A stretch of 64,000 bases of DNA from Medicago truncatula (GCF_003473485.1 NC_053045.1:54974494-55038493); one strand, 5' to 3'; numbered from the stretch's first letter, positions 11,890-24,480 are shown. Numbers and translations: made by a program. The notes: generated from the sequence alone by a model not told the origin.

Positions 11890-12190
11890 TTTTGGTCCTC
11901 TCTTTAACCCTTCCTTGATTCTCACTTGACAGTTGAACCTTGTTGAAAAATCAAAACAAAGCTAACATGCATGCACCTTGTTTGGAGCAACATCTTCAAG
12001 TGTTTCCTTCTCATTTCTATATATTCCTTTTTCCAAAACAGACTCTCACCCTACACTTCTCTTCTTCTTCTGCAAAGTTCATGTCCATAAACTTGAAGTA
12101 TAATGCTTTCGTCGGAAACCCTCTACGCCATTCACGGCTACCCCTTGTCACCCTTCCTCACTCAGTTAATTTGTACGATGACATTTAGTT
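11890..12190 (+). pseudogene. Truncated NUDT19-like gene start (promoter, 5' UTR and first codons)
   Basis: The region resembles 41590-41810, the promoter and start of the intact Nudix gene, including TGAAAAATCAAAACAAAGC and the ATG context. Translation from 12081 gives MSINLKYNAFVGNPLRHS (intact gene: MSINFNFNAFAGNPLRSI) and then stops within about 35 codons. Nothing of the zinc ribbon or Nudix box follows. It is a relic of the duplicated CCCH-NUDT19-CBR block. Confidence 0.8.
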
Positions 12191-12610
12191 TCGACGATGG
12201 TTTGTGTGAAAATTTGAATTTTAAGTGTGGAGAGATTTTATGGTTTTAAACATTAGTTTTTTTTAATTTTTGAAGGAAAGGTTTTTTAACATTAGTTTTT
12301 AAGGTTCTTATTGATTCTCTAATGATTTAATTAATTTACTGAGAGTTTGATTAAACTTGTTTTGAATCAAATATTCAATGAATTGAAATAATCTTTGTCT
12401 AAATTGCGTTGAAATTTGTTTGGTGATTATTTTCTTCGTGTTCCAATTTCCGAACAAGAATCTTTACTTTTTATTTTGAAGTAGAGAATCTTTCAACTTA
12501 GCAACGTTTAAAATTGATTTTAAGATCTCTAGTTTAGCTACGCATTTATACTGAATTTATATCCAAGATACTTATAAATGCACATGGAAACCATTAGTCA
12601 TACATTTAAA
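12184..12610. repeat. Direct repeat, left copy (partner 13865-14275)
   Basis: Shared blocks include GTGTGAAAATTTGAATTTTA, ACTGAGAGTTTGATTAAACT and TTTGGTGATT, in the same order in both copies, with clear divergence. The right copy runs directly up to the CBR pseudogene start at 14314, so the repeat probably represents CBR upstream DNA duplicated locally. Confidence 0.7.
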
Positions 12611-12637
12611 GGAAGGTTGCATTTAATGGTTAGAGAA

Positions 12638-12694
12638 GTCCCACATCATTCGCAACCTATTCGCGATAATAAGCATTTCTCTTTTCATATATAG
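12638..12694 (+). promoter_or_regulatory. snRNA-type promoter look-alike (USE plus TATA)
   Basis: GTCCCACATCA (12638-12648) resembles the plant upstream sequence element of small nuclear RNA genes, and CATATATAG follows about 38 bp later. I do not recognise an RNA after it. The same GTCCCACATC word is common in legume transposons, so this may be chance or transposon DNA. Confidence 0.2.
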
Positions 12695-13864
12695 CATTAA
12701 AACATAGACTTCCCATAGCGCCAAAGACGAGAAGGTGACACAAACTTGCAAAAAATTATTTAGTGATATTAAGTTTTTATGATATTGATAACTTTAGTAT
12801 ATTTAATTGATAAATAAAAGATTAAAATAAATTATTTAATTAATTTGATAAAAGAGAATGATTCGTAGCTTTTTGTGTGTTTGATAAAGCTGATGGTTAT
12901 GATTAATAGATGTTCTTTGTTTGGTTCTTTGATGGATGGATGAAGAAGATAATGGTTAATGTTGACATGCACAACCTTTGTTTTCTTTTTTTAGGCCTTT
13001 ATGGGCGAGTGAGTTTATAGTGGTTTGGAGATTCTCTCCTTCTGTTCTCTTGCTAGCCTTTTCACATCTTGTGTTTGGGGATGTGACATAAAAGATTAAA
13101 AATACAATCTTTGGATTAAAGAGAACTTCTCTCATACTTCAAAATATCATAAGTTTCCTTTACGGGAAGAAATAAAAGAAAGTAATTCCGCATAATATTG
13201 TCTTTCATATATGAAGTAAAATTTTCAAATAAAATCAATAAAATTGGAATGAATCAAATCAAATTTATCGAATCACATAAACATAATATAAAATTAGAAA
13301 TTTGGAGTCAAGGAGTACAACATCATGTGTAGTGTAGGTAGTTTGGTTACATCTGTGCCTGCGAAAAAAGAGAGAAAACTAGAAGACAAATGAGTAACTT
13401 AAACCAAATGAGAAGATTGGTTGAAAAATAGAGAGAGAAAGTTGGAAAAGAGAGATAATATCCCGAACATCAACTAGAGAATGTTTTGCTGACATTTGCA
13501 ACAATGCAATGTTTCGTTGGAGAGAGCTTTAAGCATTGTTAGGGAGGAGATACTCATTTGCATGCTTTATATATAGAACATTTAAATGATTCAAACAAAC
13601 CTTATTTTGATCTTAACGTAACCAACCCCCGAACCTTTAATCTCTTAAAATTAGAGTTATTTCGATCTTTTTCCCTTTTTCTTGGAGATAATAAAAGCTC
13701 GGTGGTAAACTTAAAATTTACTAGTCAACGCTAATCAATAGTTTAATATCGAAAAATCACCGCGACAATATGCCTAATATATAAAAAATTATTAGTTAAA
13801 AAAATGTTATCCGTCGTACGGGTAATCCAATTAGTTATTTTACCTATTGGTTCATTTCAACTTG
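12695..13864. other. Gene-free interval between the repeat arms
   Basis: AT-rich sequence without a convincing frame, RNA or transposon end. It separates the two arms of the direct repeat (12184-12610 and 13865-14275). Confidence 0.3.
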
Positions 13865-14275
13865 TTGTGTGAAAATTTGAATTTTAAGTTTGGAAATTTT
13901 TCTGGCTTTTAACATTAGTTTTTACCTGTAAAAAAAAAAATATTAAAAGGTTTTTAACATTAATTTAACTTTTTTATTTTTTGAAATAACATTAGTTTAT
14001 CTTGTTGTTATTGATTCTCTCTCTATTGATTTAATTAATATACTGAGAGTTTGATTAAACTTGATTTGAATCAAATATTATTTAATGAATGAATTGAAGT
14101 AATCTAGATTGTGTTAAAATCTGTTTGGTGATTGTGTTCACTTTCCCAGCGAGAATCTTTCAACTTATCAACGATAAAATTGATTTAGCTACGCAATTTA
14201 TGGAAAAACCTACCGTGGCAACCTTATGAAGATAGACGTTCTGCCCTAGATACTAATAAATGCATTTAAAGAAAT
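13865..14275. repeat. Direct repeat, right copy (partner 12184-12610)
   Basis: Same block order as the left copy; ends about 40 bp before the start of the CBR pseudogene. Confidence 0.7.
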
Positions 14276-14313
14276 AAAAAAATTCCATTTACTTCACCAT
14301 TATTGTGATTCGA

Positions 14314-17300
14314 CATGGTAGCTTTCTCAAGGAGGGTCAGGGTCACTCCGATCGAATCCAACTCCTCCTCCCATACTATTGTTCACTCAGATCAAATTGG
14401 AGAAGACGAAATTCAAACCAAAGATACCAGTGAGTTTATAATAATTAATTGGATATAGTGTTTCAATGTGATTGTTTGTGACTATAGTATAATACACCTG
14501 TGTGACAGATTTATTCAGTGAAGTTTTTGGATTGATTTGTATAAATGATGATGTTTTTGTCCCTATAAATATAAATTATTTCTTTTATAGCTTGTATTCT
14601 GATTTGTGATTTTCCTTCTGCTTCCAATCCAAACAAGAATTTTAATTGTATTCTTTTCAGCACTCATTCCCCAGCAATGGGTCGGATTTAAGTTGCAAGA
14701 GACTCTTAGGGTCACTCACAATACCCATTTATTCCGGTATATCATATAGTCAAATGAACTCAATATTTTAATTTTATGTGAGAAAATGCCTTAACATGTT
14801 CGTCTTACAAAATCTATAGTTGAATTGAAAAATATTATAATATAAATCATGGTTATAAAATTTGACAAAATTTATAAGACGTAAGGGTTTGGATTTTGTA
14901 ATACGGTCATATGGTAAAGAATTATTAAAGGTATCGTATATTATGTTTGCCAATGTGATGTCAATTGATGATGTCTATGTATATCTATCTCTAACTGTAC
15001 ATTTGTACCCCCAGGTTTTCAATTGATCCCACTAAGACGTTAGGTTTTGATGTTGTTTCATGCATTCTTACTAGGTATGATAGATTCTTGTTTTGTTCAT
15101 ATGGTTGTGGTAATGGGGTTTATATGTGTGTATTTCACTACAACTATAATGTAGACTAAAAGTTCCGCTGTAAATGCAGAGCTCCATTGGGACAAGATGC
15201 TGAAGGAAAACAAGAATATATAAATCGTTTGTAAGTTTTCCTGCCAAGACGACAATGAGTATACTTATTATTCTCTGCCACTTACAGCCTTGGTAATAAT
15301 ATGACTAATATATTTGTTAAGCTTTTCAGAATGCTCATTGCCACTTATTTTATGTGTCGCTTTTGTAGAAAAAATATGTTCCTCCTTTTAAAGTTCATTG
15401 AAACATTAATTTTTTTTTCAATAACACTCTCAAGTATTTATTATATATAGACAAATAGGTGAAAAGAGATAATACTCTCTCTGTCTCAAAATACCAATCG
15501 TTTAAACTTTTTGCACAATTTTTATGAAAATAATTAATTGTGTTGATTTCAATTAATTAGTTAGTGAGTGAGACGAGTGACACGTTTCCTCCGCACTACC
15601 TCTAAACACCAGATCTGCTTGTGGAGCCTGTGGTTCTGTGTGTTGTTTTGGCTGCCGTTGCCGGGATAACAATCCTTCTATTCATTTCCTCAATCCATCA
15701 CATCGCCTCTTCATCAATCATCCGTTTTTCTCTGCGATGGCTTGTTGGATCTGGGTTCTTTGTCACGGGTTTGAGTTCTATTATGGGTCTGTTTTCATGC
15801 TTCAGATGCGGAGGAGCTATTTTGGGTCAGTTTAGGTTGCTGATGTAAGGGTATGGTTCAGATTGGTGACCTTATGTCTTTCTCATGATATACAAGGAGA
15901 TTTTGGTGAAGGTGTGATAGCTAGGTTTGGTGTGGTAGGGATATTTAAGGTGGTGATGATGAAAAGTAGCAGGATGTACAGGAACTCAAATCTAAAGAGT
16001 ATTCGGATTAGTTTGCGAAGTGTGTGGTGTTGGAAGAGAAGTGTGGGTATTTGGTTTTGGATTTCGGCGTCAGCGCAACGGTTTTGTCTTTTTTATGGAG
16101 AGTAGGGGTATTAAGTTTGGCAACAACATGTTTTATTGAGTTAATGGTGATTTTAGTGATTGTTTGTGATGGGTATCTCAAGATGGTGGTTGTTGGTGTT
16201 GAGTTGGGAGTTGGAATATAATTGTGTCTTTCTTGAGTGGTGTTGAGTTTTAGGGGTGAGGCGATGATGATAAGGAGCTTGTGGGGTGTGTTGTTTTTGG
16301 GGGGTTTTGTGTGTTTCCTCTGTTGTATGCTCATGGTGATTTTCTGATATGGGTTCATCTCTATGGCTGCTTGCTCTTGCCAATATTGGGTTGTTGTCAA
16401 TTATGGGTGGTGTCCGACCTGATTTTGTTTGCATTACCGTTGCACATGGTGATTGTCTTAAGAATTTGTCGCTTGGATTCTAGTGGACTGATCACTTTTG
16501 CTTCGAGATCGGAAGTTAGCGTCCAGCTTCGAGTTTTTGGGATGGTTATGGTGTCCTCTCCGGTGTTTCGGGAGTTGAGGGGTGTCTGAAGGTTAGGTTT
16601 CTGGGTATGGTGGGTCGATCCCTTTTGTTTCGAGATCGGAAGTCAATTTCTAGAAGTTTATTATTTGAACTTGTTATGGTGTCCTCTTTGGCAGACCGGG
16701 GGTCGATCGGTAGTGAAGGTGTTTGATGGTATTAGCGACAAATTTCATTATGGTGGTTTATTTGGGCTCAACGGTGGGAATAGAAGGTGTTTGATAATTT
16801 TTTGGAGGTTTTCGTGCGACTAGCGGGTGTCAAGTGTTTGGAACTAGTTGAGGTGGACATTCACGTTGGAGTTCAAAGTTTTGACTCAACTTTAGTTATA
16901 CAGTTGTATGAGGTTTGACGTTGATTTTTGGGGTGTTGATTTTGGTGGTTAATTTTTATTGTGTTTGGTGATAGACATTTGTGGGATGGTGTGTTTTTTG
17001 GTGCTTTAATGTATGAGGTGTTAAATCTTTTTTTGAATGTTCCGTCTATATACGGTGCCCTTTGTTTGTTTTTGTCTTACTGATCTCTGTTTTTCTTGAA
17101 TAATGATTTGATTTTAATAAATTTTGCTGTTCAAAAAAAATTAATTAGTTAGCGAGGTAGCTAAATTGGATGAAATTTCTTTCTATAATTTCTAAAATCA
17201 TTATCATTTACGAAAATATCATATAAGAACATTGACTTCGGAGGGTGTTTGTGTATGAATCTTCAGGTATACTCCAATATCAGATCCAGAAATCAAGGGA

Positions 17301-18755
17301 TATTTTGATTTGTTAATCAAGGTAGGTCACCATTTGTGTGGCATTACTTTTCTTATCTAATAGACCCTTTTAAAGAGGCACTTCGGTGATTTACTTTTCA
17401 AATTGTTGCAGGTGTATCCTAAAGGAAGAATGACCCAGCATTTTGCTAGCTTAAAATCAGGCGATGTGGTTCAAATGACAGGGTAAGTCTGTCTTCTGCA
17501 TTAATAATTTAAGATCATAACAATACTTCTTTTCATGCTTACATTTTTTATAATAAATACATTCTTTCAAGCCCATTGTAAAATTCAGATATAATCCTAA
17601 TATAAAGAAGAACATTTGCATGGTAAGCATATTTGAAAAAATTAAATATTATTTACACATATTTTTTGTCATTTTATATTTATAAGTTAGTTCAGCCGTT
17701 AATTTTATTAAACACTATAAATTTAATCAACTAGCTTATTCGCTATAAACTCATTATCAATTGTACACTACTTTTTTTTACCAAACTGAGCCTTAAGTAT
17801 TCTAATTATCCAGCATTATATATCCTAAATGTATTCCATTCAATGGTAACGATAAAAATACATCAACTTCAAAAAAGTTATCTTGTTTTCTTTATGCGCC
17901 ACAATATAAATACATTAACTTCATCATGCAGATTGCCGGTGGCACAGGAATTAATCCCATGCTTCTGGTAATCCAAGCTATATTGAAAAATCCCGATTGA
18001 ATCATTTTGGGATATTAGATTCGTATATTGCTGCTGGAAATGCACTAGGTCATTTTGTTTATGCATATATGAAGCATGATTGATTGTTTCGATATACAGA
18101 TATAATTGATTTATGCTAATGTGACATTAGTAATGTCTCCCCGGATGATATACTGCTTAAATATCAGCTCGACATTTTTGTAACAAGCCACCCAAACAAA
18201 CTTAAAGGTAAATATTTTTTGTTTAGAGAAATTACTACCGCTTGTTAATCTATCATTATTTTTAGTAAATTAATTTCTTTTTAAAACAAAATGTGCAGAT
18301 ATTTTACACCGTAGATAATCCTACCGAAAATTGGAATGGAGGTGTGATATGGTTCTGAAATATAATACTTACCAGATCCTAGTGATGACACCGTTATTCT
18401 TGTGAGTTTTTCTTTTCATGTAAAAGCTATATGGTATTAATAGAACTCTTCTAATACATTCAACATTTTGTGTGCTTGGAGAATATTTAAGTATCTAGAT
18501 TTACTCAATGGTTAAAATCACCGATATATATGATAACATAGCACTTAATATTTTGATTACTCTTACATATATAATGATGCAACGTGTATCTGGTAGAAGG
18601 ACTAAGAACTTCAGACAAGGAGAGGTATGAGATTAAATTGTGTGATTTTATTTCTTGGTCATTTTGTAATCATGCACTTCCTTGTTGATCTTTTGCAGCT
18701 ATCTGGCATACTAAAAAAGGTCGGGTACACGAAACAAATGGTTTACAAATTTTGA
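14314..18755 (+). pseudogene. NADH-cytochrome b5 reductase-like pseudogene (copy of 55464-61327)
   Basis: All coding parts of the intact CBR gene can be followed in order: 14314-14451 (exons 1 and 2 run together), 14661-14736, 15015-15074, 15180-15230, 17267-17321, 17412-17482, 17571-17622, 17932-18000, 18100-18207, 18299-18401, about 18573-18624, and 18699-18755. Intron positions match, so this is a genomic duplicate, not a retrocopy. The middle of exon 1, which encodes the membrane anchor, and intron 1 are deleted. The exon 8 acceptor has changed from CAG to CAA. Exon 9 ends in a stop where the intact gene reads NSDDK. Exon 11 is out of frame, and the CGPPG start of exon 12 is gone. Intron 5 holds a 1.57 kb retroposon. 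FAD- and NADH-binding words such as IAGGTGINPML remain readable. A working protein is very unlikely. Confidence 0.92.
15569..17140 (+). mobile_element. 1.57 kb poly(A) retroposon without recognisable ORF
   Basis: Flanked by TTAATTAGTTAGTGAG (15553-15568) and TTAATTAGTTAGCGAG (17141-17156), a 16-bp target duplication with one mismatch. It ends in TTTTGCTGTTC plus eight A, the look of a plant LINE tail. The interior is GT-rich with several short frames of up to about 100 codons, none resembling reverse transcriptase or endonuclease. It is best read as a non-autonomous LINE derivative or a retroposed transcript moved by LINE machinery. Confidence 0.7.
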
Positions 18756-19290
18756 GAAGCACTAATTGATCAGAGCCAGCTTAAACATAAGGCATTACAG
18801 ATGTTTTAGGCCTCTGAAAAACAATTTTTTTATGAATGCTACTTATCTTCAAAAAATATGAGTTTAATATTAATAGTTCTCAAGTTAACAAAATAATCAA
18901 GTTTTTAGATAGCTCAATTCGCTTAGTTTTGTTTATTAAGCTTGGAAGCTGCAGGTTCATAACTGGCGGCAAAAACAATTATTTTATATTTCTACTTATT
19001 TAAATTTTGTGGAGACTTGTGACACATTTCTTTACAAGATAATGTTTTTTTTTTTTTTTTTTTTTACAAAACCTTTTAGGCACGTTTATTTATCTATACT
19101 TATCTTATAAAAAATATATATGGTTTTAGCTTAGTTCCTTTATTTGAATTTAATCATTCATTTAAACTACTATATATATAATTTTATCATTTTTATTACA
19201 ACAACTAAACATGGAAATGAGGCTGGATGGAGATAGGTTTTACCTTCCACGTCTCTATCCCCGACTCTCGTATGCTTACATGTTATCCCA
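18756..19290. other. Gene-free AT-rich interval
   Basis: Holds a poly(T) run of about 22 bases near 19047 and no supported gene. Confidence 0.3.
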
Positions 19291-19299
19291 CTCATATGC

Positions 19300-19920
19300 A
19301 ATAGATGAGAAATTGAATCTATTAGAATATAAAATATTTAATGTATAAATTATTAGTATATTGTATATTACTTAAAGATAATTGAGGCTCAAGGTACCCA
19401 AGTATATTGTATATTAGTTAAAGATAAATGAGGCTCAAGTTAAACATACTCGGCCTCCGATCATCAAAGTCGTTCTTGTCTACTATGACAATGTTAGTGT
19501 TGTTTACTTGTCAGGTAATCCTATCTAACGTCAACGCACAAAACACATTGAAATGAATATTCATTTTGTGTGAAAAGGTTACTAAAGATCCTGTATATGT
19601 TCTACAAGTCTCATCTCGCAATCAAATAGCTGACATTTTCATGAAGATTTCAGAGATAGTGTCAACATTCGTCAACCCCGTTTTAACTACGAATGCGTAT
19701 TAGAATATTAAATATTCAATGTATAAATATTAGCATATTGTATATTAGTTAGAGATAATTGAGGTCCAAGTTGGAGATACTTGATATCCAAGAATATTGT
19801 ACATTAGTTAGAGATAATTGAGGCTCAAGTTAGACATACTTGATGCCCAATACAATCATTGTATAAATAAATACACATTACAACATATTGAAACAGTCAA
19901 GGAAAGGAATTTTATCAGAC
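19300..19920 (+). mobile_element. Ty1/Copia retrotransposon fossil (end of pol plus LTR)
   Basis: The stretch near 19465-19660 resembles the RNase H end of Copia pol. It is followed by LTR-like DNA with internally repeated blocks around TATTAGTTAGAGATAATTGA. The element is clearly incomplete and broken: most of pol, gag and the far LTR are not visible. Old by appearance; age not measurable here. Confidence 0.6.
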
Positions 19921-20148
19921 TCAAATCCTCATCTCCGATGGGCTTGGGTATCCTCATCTCATCCCCATCTTTGCAGTGAATCAATGTTGTATCCTTATTT
20001 ATTAATTTTATTAGGTCTGCAATAACTTAACCTAATAATTTCCCTCTAAAAGGCTGCATTAGGTTAGCAGCAATTTAACCTAACAAATTACCTCTTTAAA
20101 ATGCAGCAATCCCTATTATTTCTCATATCATGTTGTGTCATCGTTTGT

Positions 20149-20171
20149 GTATATATATATATATATATATA
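20149..20171. repeat. (TA)n microsatellite
   Basis: About 11 TA units after GTTTGTG. Confidence 0.85.
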
Positions 20172-20561
20172 TTGTTTATGTAGATTTTTTTTTTTGACAA
20201 GTTGTTGTACACCTATTTATTTAATACGTTTACAAATAGAATACCCTACTTTCATGCAAACTCAACTACCCTAATTTCCATGAAAACCTAAACCGTGGTA
20301 AATTAGACAGACAGCAGGAGAATCAATATATTTTTATTTTAATATTTTGAATTTTGCAAATGAAAGGACGTAACCTTACGAATCATATATTTTGATATTG
20401 TGAAGGCCAGTTTCTTGAACCTGAACACGTATATTTGTTGCTGCTTGAAAATAGGTAACCAATGAGTAGTGGGTGGTTTCATCTAAATCCTTGAAACTAG
20501 CACCACTCCAAGCATCGTGGTTAGTTGTTAATACATCACAAACAATTTTGCAGCTTGGAAG

Positions 20562-20915
20562 ATTCTACGGTGCAGTCAAAAAATTGATTTTTTTTGAAAA
20601 AATTAATTTTTATTTTAATGTTTGATTTATTTTTAAATTGTTGATTACTGATTAATGATCAATAGTAATTCATCTAGTAATGCTTGCAACATCGGACTTA
20701 CATACTATTTTATCTTTGGAATTTTTAACATGCAAACAAAATTTATGATATTATGTGATAGTTTAAGTGTTACATTTTGTGAGATGTTAGCTTATAACAA
20801 GATATGATAAAATTAGATTAAGTGTAGTCTCGTTACATTTTTTATGTTACGGTGTTAACTTCGCCAAAAAAGTCATTTTTATGACTTCACTATAGAATTT
20901 TCCATTAATCTTTCC
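20562..20915. repeat. Dispersed repeat, copy 1 (partner 24603-25030)
   Basis: Begins TCTACGGTGCAGTCA and shares long blocks with 24603-25030, such as AGTGATTAATGATCAATAGT (one base different here) and GGATAAAATTAGATTAAGTG-like sequence. Non-coding; family not recognised. Confidence 0.65.
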
Positions 20916-21334
20916 CTTTGCTTTGATAATTTATTTATTTTTTCTATTCATTTTCATTAGTTTAGTTCATTAATTATCATTCTTGATTTGATCTTAAGTG
21001 AATTTTTCTATTTTCTTCCTTTTCTTCCTTCATCTTAATATTTGTCTTGAATTTCTCAATTGTAAGCTACGAAATTAAAAGAGTCAAAATGAACATGAAG
21101 GAGGTTGAGTGATGGTTGATCATATTTTTGAAGGCCAAATCGGATGGATCGAAGACGGTGGTGGATTGTGACTCATGAAGCTCTTTTTTAATTATGTGAT
21201 TCATGAACGTTTTGTCAATTTGTTTATGTTATCTTCAATATATGATGTTGTTTCTAAAAAAAAATTAAACTATATTATTCCATTTTGTATTTTGTTTGTT
21301 TTGCCGTAGCTGAACCATAGTTGGAGTCAAATGC

Positions 21335-22500
21335 CATGGCTTCCGGTTCTGTGATTAGCCCTTTTTATGCTCTAGCAAAGATGATGGAAAATATGGATTC
21401 TAATGGCAATAATTCCAGTCCGGTTTCTGCAAGACAGAATTGGAGATGGATTTTGACGATCATGAAATTTGGAGTTTGAACAAGTTGTTAAGCACTTATA
21501 CGACTGCATTGGACGATTTACTGGGTCAGTTTTTTTCACTTTCTTCATCTACTTGATGAGGGATTTTTATCTTCTTTTTTTTAGTTTATTCCTTTTATAA
21601 CTGATAATATTTGTGGATTGTTCTTTTTTCTTTTGGAATTTTTTTGCAGTGGTGTTGGTTCATTGTTGCTGATCTTGGTGAGGACTGCTATGTGCGTGTT
21701 TACCCATTGTATCATATCCCATGAAAGTTTTTGAGAAGTTGCAATTGTGTGATTTGAACAATTTCATTTAGTATCCTATAAAAAATAAATTTTCAAATGG
21801 CATGTGTCATGTAGTTTTGGTGTCACAATTGATAAGAGAAATTGGCTTTTCACTATGTTGATGAAAGTTGCATGAACTCTAAAGTCATGATTGCCGGAGG
21901 ATGATGAGCAGCTCTGCAATTGTTTACTTGATGTTTTAGACTCAAATAAGTATGGGTATTATTTTTTGGTTGATTATAACATGATTAAATGAATGTTTAA
22001 GACTCTTATATATGTTATAATGCTATACTCATGAGTGAATATTCTATACTTAAACTTATTTAGATTTTGTTATGTGTGTAGGATGCTTTATAAACCCAAC
22101 ATACCTTATACTTTATTGACTTAGATAAATTTTAGCAAGACTTTAGCAAAGATATACTTTTCAAGCATTTGGTTTATGGTAGAAAAACATCACCAGTCAA
22201 ACAGATTATAAATTTCACAGTTGATTACAATTTCTATTTGACCACTAATGCAAGCAAATGACTTTGTAATGCATTTGTTATTTCCTTTTTTTTTTCGAAT
22301 TGAATTTATCATCATCTTGCTTCTCTACTATTGGTTAAGTGCATATTATTATTTTATTTGACTATTATAATTAAATTTGAAATTAATCCTTTGTTTGAAT
22401 TGTTTGTAACTTAACATTAATATTTATGGTCTTCAATGAAAAGTCTCCCATTGATGAAGCAGCAGGCTCTTGCAGAGGCAGAAACAATTGAAGGTTTATT
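21335..22500 (+). pseudogene. Possible decayed gene, unrecognised
   Basis: From 21335 a frame reads MASGSVISPFYALAKMMENM and continues through a Ser/Asn-rich stretch, then needs a frame change to reach DDHEIWSLNKLLSTYTTALD before a possible donor. About 900 bp later MKQQALAEAETIEG precedes another possible donor. The peptides look more coding-like than the surroundings, but I recognise no family. It may be chance. Confidence 0.2.
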
Positions 22501-23220
22501 ATCCCTTTCTCTTATTCTCTCTAAAACAATACATTTAGTGCTATTTTTTATTTATTTTCTATGTTATTTTTTGGTCAGCATAATATAGAAGAAGGAATCA
22601 CAAATGACGCATTACGACACTAACTGTGAGGCAAATGATAGGTTCTTAATAGAAGCATAATATCATGCACAAAATTAAGAATGATTCCTTAAGCAGCCAT
22701 AAATGCTAATGACAACAAAGGAGCCTTTGATAGTTAAACTCCACCAATCATTGGACCACTGCATTGTACTCCAAAGTAATTTTGTCTTTTCTTTTGATAG
22801 TATCATGTATTGAATGTGTTATGAAACAATTTTAGTTAGTACTTTTGAATAGCAAAAACTTATAGTAGTATTTGACAAAGATCGACTATTGATGTAATTA
22901 TGGAATTCCAATGTTCTTGAAAAGATGTGTAACATATAATTACATAAGCTTCTTGAATGTTATAATGTGATGATTGATGCTATTATATTCTTCTCTTTTA
23001 TTGTCTTTACATTGTGATGATTAATGAATTAACGATTTCAAATAATACACCTGATTTGATATTTACATATGAAACTCAAACGGGTTCGAGTCTAGTTATG
23101 TATTATTTTAACATTTTCGCCGCTGGCCGCACTGGAGAACATCATCTGCCCGCATTAGAAATCATCTCGCACAAGCAATTTCATCAGTTATTCATCGTTC
23201 TGGTCTACTCAAGATCATGT
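22501..23220. other. Gene-free interval
   Basis: AT-rich. One open stretch from 23014 runs into the LINE remnant at 23225 and has no recognisable start or domain of its own. Confidence 0.3.
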
Positions 23221-23224
23221 GTCA

Positions 23225-23455
23225 TTAGGGGTGTCTACTCAGTTATTCAAAAGTTGGTGCTGCACGCAAATGTTCTAGATTCTGAGTTGTGGAGAATTTT
23301 TCATGGCCTACAAATTATTATTTGGGGTAGAGGCTTCTTACGCTCTTGTTTTCAAATGACTTGTTAGCTGATGATATTGTAGTTGGCTTTTTGTTGAGGT
23401 TTTTAATTCTATGGGGCTTTAGCCCCTTTTATTCATCAAAAATAAACAGACAATA
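23225..23455 (+). mobile_element. LINE 3' end remnant (partner of 2785-3120)
   Basis: Encodes LDSELWRIFHGLQIIIWGRG, the same RNase H-like piece as at 2785, followed by a LINE-type tail with GGGGCTTTAGCCCC. Similarity to copy 1 continues past the tail to about 23600, which supports segmental duplication rather than two insertions. Confidence 0.65.
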
Positions 23456-23879
23456 CTAGACATGTAGAAATGTGATACAGCGTGGATAAATAAATTGTGT
23501 TTTGTTAATAGTTAGATTACAAGAGCTTCTCAATTGAGTATTAGACTTTAGACTAAAAATAGCCCTCCAAAATTTATAGGAAAATGCTATCATGTGTTCT
23601 AAGAAGTTTAACATGAAAATTTTATCTTAAAAATTATATATTCATTACATTGAAATTTTAAAAATTGACTTTTGTTTATTAAACCCAATAATTGTTCCCT
23701 TTTTTCTTCTTAACATGACCCAAATTTATAAATGATGTAAGAACTTATGTTTAGAATTTAATCTAGGTACATGAAAAAATATTTAATTTTCGATATTTGG
23801 CGATTGAAGATAAGTGTTATATTATGATAAATCTTTGTAAGTTGATTTTGGATTCACATTAGAAGCTAGGATTTCTGGC

Positions 23880-24480
23880 TTTTGGTAGAATCGAGTTTGG
23901 GAGACATAATCGATTGTTGAAGAAAAAACCAAACATGCTTGCAAGAGACAAGAATCATGTCTACGGGCCAAAACGCTATGTTTGAGGTGCCGAAACGCGT
24001 TGAATTATCTTGCCCCTCTTTCACTGAGAAGTTTAGTGGGTCGCTTAATGAATTATCTTGCCCCTCTTTCCCTTCATGTTGATTCGCCCGGTCATTTGTT
24101 GGCGCATTTAGCAAATTGCCCAAAGCTGGATCAGTTCTTTGTTCTTTTGTCCTCTTTGAACTTTTTTTATCTTTCAACTTACAAATCAAATGGAAATAGG
24201 TCAAAGTAACTACAATTATGTCTAAACCCTAACTATCAAATATTTAAAATAAATCGGAGAAATTTGAAAAGTTTTCTTTCTAAACAAGTTAATATGTTCA
24301 ATGAAATATATTGAATTTTCCGTTAAATATGGCACTTACCATAGACCCAATTTATGTCTCTACGTGACGTGCATGGTCAATGTTTGCATGGCGACAAACA
24401 CGTAAGTTATTTTATGACACATGCAATCTCGTTGATCATTACTCTCCATAATTATATCTCATATAATTAAACAATTTGCA
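23880..24480. repeat. Segmental repeat shared with 29950-30500
   Basis: Blocks such as ACAAATCAAATGGAAATAG and GATCATTACTCTCCATAATT occur in the same order at 30180-30480. This is part of the upstream region of CCCH units C and D. No gene supported. Confidence 0.6.

Noticed and set aside
12638-12694. Calling a snRNA gene
   Set aside because: The promoter words alone are common in legume repeats and no RNA body is recognisable.
16008-16434. Two long overlapping minus-strand frames inside the retroposon
   Set aside because: They come from GT-rich composition (Thr/Pro/His-rich on the minus strand) and show no domain.
23866-24204. 112-codon minus-strand frame as a gene
   Set aside because: It lies in a repeat shared with 29950-30180, with no start context, domain or splice support.
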